DNA of 64,000 bases from Tieghemostelium lacteum (lineage: Eukaryota > Evosea > Eumycetozoa > Dictyosteliales > Raperosteliaceae). Under the pieces are notes generated by a model, which saw nothing but the letters and a program-made list of their open reading frames with translations, searched no databases and was not told the origin of the DNA. Below are positions 60,696 through 64,000 of the stretch, piece by piece (the first letter of the stretch is position 1; each line of letters starts with the position of its first letter). Location: contig LODT01000006.1 in assembly GCA_001606155.1 (NCBI GenBank), forward strand, positions 744,001 through 808,000, written 5' to 3'. Position numbers and translations under genes: made by a program.

Positions 60696-61202
60696 AAATA
60701 AAAATCGAATAAATAACCTTTCTTTGCAGACAATAAAGTAAACTCACCTCTAAATAATAAATAAATGATATATGGTGACCCTTTCTGAAACAAAGAATTA
60801 TTCTCATAGAACTGTAGTTTAAAGCGTTTTAAAATTTTGTCAAAACCATTTAGAGCTCCCAGATTAAAAAACAAAATTGTGTTTATTTGTATTTAATGTT
60901 GTATTGTAATTGAAGGTGTGAAAATATAAAGGAGATGGGAAACGAATCGTAATATATATGAGATTCGTAGATGAATTGAGATCTGTGGCAGTAATGACCA
61001 TATTTTGTGACAAAATAATTAATAAATTTTCTTTAAATGTTTAAAAAGTTTAAAAAAAGTGTGGAACGAAAATGAAATCAAAATCTCGATTTTATTATCG
61101 AGATATAATAAAAAAATTTTGGTAAAGCAAAACCATGGAAAATTTTTATCGTTGCTTAGCAAATCGAGTGATTATTATTATAATTTGGACAAAAGTCGCA
61201 CA
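60696..61202. promoter_or_regulatory. Intergenic region upstream of the MRH-TIG-EGF gene
   Basis: 507 bp that should contain the promoter of the last gene. A perfect hairpin, atctcgat at 61083-61090 with atcgagat at 61097-61104 and a 6-base loop, lies about 100-120 bp before the ATG. No other gene is supported. Confidence 0.45.
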
Positions 61203-64000
61203 ATGAAAATTCTTTTAAGTATAACTTCACTATTATTACTTTTCTTTTTAAACTATTTTATTATTGTTTCATCTCAAAGCATCAACACTGTAATTACACA
61301 GAATGCAGGAATCATATCAATTACATTTTCTGGTGTTGATTTCACTCAAAATACTTTGGGGAATGTTTATATTGAAGGAATAACTAGCAATTCTGGTTCG
61401 AATTCTGGTTCGAAATCTGATTGTAAATTCATTTCAACTAATAATGATTACTTTGATTTAACACCTTTGAGAAAAGATGACTCTAATTATTATAATAGTA
61501 CAGTAAGTTTTCTCAAAAATCAATTAATATATTAGTAACTAACATTTGTGCATTTTACTAAGGATTCAAGAGGATATATATATAATTTTAATCTTTGTGG
61601 AACACTTTCAAGTACACTAACAAATAAGGTGAATTCACCAGTTGGTAATATTCAGTCCCTTCAATATGCTTTAGGAGCTTTTCAAATCACAGGAAGATCA
61701 TTCAGAAATACATTCACCATCAACAATATTAGTAGCATTACATTATTCTATGATTCTGAAATTGTATTGGGGACATGCCAAAGAAGGGTATATTACAATT
61801 TAATATGTAATCCAAATATCGATATTTCCATTGGTACTGTTCTAGAAAGTTCATGTGTTTATACAACCACAATTTCGAGTAGATATGCATGTTCTACTAA
61901 AATACCTGGATTCCCACTTGTTTTCCAAACTCCAACCAACAATATCATTACCTTTAACTATTCCTTAAATGAATATCCGTCATCAATTTTAATTCCAAAC
62001 TATAATTTAACTATCCCTCTATCTTCAATTGGTATGTAAATATAAAAATTATAATTCTTTCTAAATTCTAAATTAATAACTGTATATTTTACAAAATAGA
62101 ACCAATTATCACTTTGTTTAACTTTGGCAATGCATCTAGAATTCTCACAATAAGTGGTTCATTTTCAACATTACCAAACAGTTATACTTTCAAATTGGGA
62201 TCTATGGATATTTCACCAACATCTATTTCAACTAATACAATTGTACTTGATTTCTCAACTAAAGATGGAGGTGAATTAACTGTATTCTATAGAACTACTC
62301 CTTTCAACCAAACATATACCATTCCAACTCTCACTCTATCTTTTTCAATTTCCGTTAATATCAATGATAGATCTATGAATATTTCAACTCAACAACCAGG
62401 TACCTTTGATATCAAAGGAACAGCATTCAAAGATAACACACTAAGACAAGTCACAAATACATTACCATTCACAATTTCATATGATGAATTAAATGTTGGA
62501 GGAACTATTTTTATTACAATGTCCGTAACCAATAGAACTATTCAATCACTATCAAAAATTGTCTATCCAATTGATGATTGGGTTAGTGGATATTCTCAAA
62601 ATCAAGATAAATTGACAATCAATTTCAATCACAATCTTGATACTTACCCAATAACCAGTATATATCCTATTATTTCATTCATTTCTCAAAACTCATCATC
62701 AATAACCCTGCAACTTAATTCAAATTTCTCAATGAATTTAATATTTAATGAATTTTACAATTATATTCTACCATCATTAAGTATGTATTATAAGAAATAT
62801 TAATTAATATGAAATATTAACTAAAATCTTTTATAAGATCCAATTATATCAAATTTTATATATTCAACAACAGATTATAGTATACTAGAGGGTATATTCT
62901 TTATAAATTATTTAAATTACCTTAGTATTAATGTTTATACCAATGCTCGTTCTAAATCTATAGATTTTCATTTTGAAGATGGAAAAATGTATCTTATTTT
63001 ATACTATTTCAGTGATTCTGATCTTCAAGTGTCTCTAGCTTTTAATGGATCAACTCCATCTCCTTTAATGTCATTCACAGCTCCACCCCCCATACTCTAT
63101 TACACATATTATACTAATCATTTTATAATTGTTTGTGGATATTGTTATAATTTACAACCCAAAGGAAGTGCAATTGATCCAAATCATTTATATGAATATG
63201 ATATAAGTTTAGGAGGTATTTCTTCCTATTTTGATATTAACTTCGAGAATGTAGCAATTGGTAGTTATTATCTTCAGTCCAAGTCAGGTTCTACATCTGA
63301 TACCTTTGAAATAACCAGCTCGATATCAATGCAAATTACCAGTGGCTATAAAATTCAAGGTTCTCTCAATGGTTATTTTTTGGTAAAAGAAAATTATGGA
63401 TCTCAAAAATTACAAGTTCTAGCTGTTTATGATGATGGAAATCAAATGGAACTCTCAACCACACTCAGTAAATCCTCTTTTGGACCAAATCAAGTTTCTT
63501 TCGATACCGAATCTGAAATTAAACCACTTACCATTCAAGCTAATTTTAATGGAAAATTGATATTCAATCAAAGATATAACTTTGCATCTCCACTTGTAAG
63601 CTCAGTATCACCAATTGCATCAATCAAAGACAGTGAAATTTCAATCTATGGTGATGGTTTTCACAGTGGTTTTATTTCAATTGATTTTATCAATTTTCAA
63701 TGTACTGACACTGAAGTTGTATCACCACAACTATTGATTTGTACTGCTGATCTCAATCAACTATTACCAACACCTCCAACCAATATAAGTTCAATTACTG
63801 TGTCCCCGGATTACAGTTTATCTACAACTGCAGAGAATGTAGTCACGTTCTTACCACTTGATAAATCATGTCCATCTGGGTGTAACAAACAGGGAAGTTG
63901 TAATGGTGTTCTTGAATGTGTCTGTGATGAAGGTTATGCATCTTATGATTGCTCAGTTAAAATTGACAAAAAACATCTTGGTCTCCCAACTCTTGATAAA
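61203..64000 (+). CDS. Surface protein with MRH-like, TIG and EGF domains, 3' end outside window
   Basis: Exons 61203-61502, 61563-62031, 62100-62780 and 62838-64000 (open at the window edge) give about 871 residues so far. A signal peptide (ILLSITSLLLLFFLNYFIIV) is followed by a domain with the MRH pattern at ~100-205: YIYNFNLCG, ITLFYDSE, CQRRVYYNLICNPN, SCVYTTTISSRYAC, resembling the mannose-6-phosphate receptor homology fold. Long beta-rich repeats follow, then an IPT/TIG domain (SSVSPIASIKDSEISIYGDG) and an EGF-like module CPSGCNKQGSCNGVLECVCD near the edge. The beta-rich/TIG/EGF part is the layout of dictyostelid Tgr/ComC-like surface proteins; the neighbouring pseudogene predicts a transmembrane helix and Ser/Thr tail. 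Glycan recognition by the MRH part is inference. Confidence 0.82.

Overview
The window is nuclear DNA of a dictyostelid social amoeba. The evidence is AT-rich intergenic DNA with long A/T runs, short GTAAGT/GTATGT introns of roughly 50-100 bp, tracts of poly-Asn, poly-Gln and Ser/Thr/Asn low complexity, and families typical of the group: Kelch/RasGEF, frizzled/smoothened-like receptor, a two-domain WRKY factor, a Tag-type protease/ABC transporter fusion, a CBM49 cellulose-binding module and TIG/EGF surface proteins. I cannot name the species. I see no rRNA, tRNA, CRISPR array, viral gene or intact autonomous transposon.

Layout. 1-10.6 kb: a RasGEF running off the left edge, CSN6, a TPR protein, a 1.7 kb gene-poor gap, and a secreted deaminase-like protein ending in a cellulose-binding module. 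10.8-17.7 kb: four paralogous F-box/LRR-like genes of two subfamilies in the order A(+) B(-) A(+) B(+). 18-25 kb: a two-RRM RNA-binding protein and a synaptojanin-like Sac/5-phosphatase with a 34-Gln run. 26-33.5 kb: a coiled-coil protein, a tandem pair of ERF4/GOLGA7-like genes (one damaged), a talin-F0-like/PH/coiled-coil protein and a very acidic protein. 33.6-42.3 kb: a SMAP-type ArfGAP, a Cys-rich protein, a TLC-domain membrane protein, WRKY1, an ATG14-like autophagy subunit and a small orphan. 42.7-50.5 kb: a frizzled-like receptor, a mitochondrial-type rhomboid with a MORN-like tail, a SpoU methyltransferase, an ITFG1/LINKIN homologue and mitochondrial ribosomal protein mL53. 50.8-59 kb: a Tag protease/ABC fusion and an insulysin-like M16 protease. 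59.2-64 kb: a truncated pseudogene with a 212-bp insertion, then its longer paralogue (MRH, TIG and EGF domains) running off the right edge.

The genes are not an operon-like system; most are ordinary housekeeping or signalling genes in compact divergent, convergent or tandem arrangement. Phosphoinositide and membrane-traffic functions recur (Sac/5-phosphatase, PH protein, ArfGAP, ATG14-like, ERF4-like), as do mitochondrial ones (rhomboid, SpoU, mL53). Exon joins were made by eye from splice signals, phase and family conservation. The most unusual items are the secreted deaminase-CBM49 fusion, the MRH-TIG-EGF surface protein with its decayed neighbour and short insertion, the F-box/LRR cluster, and the damaged ERF4-like copy.
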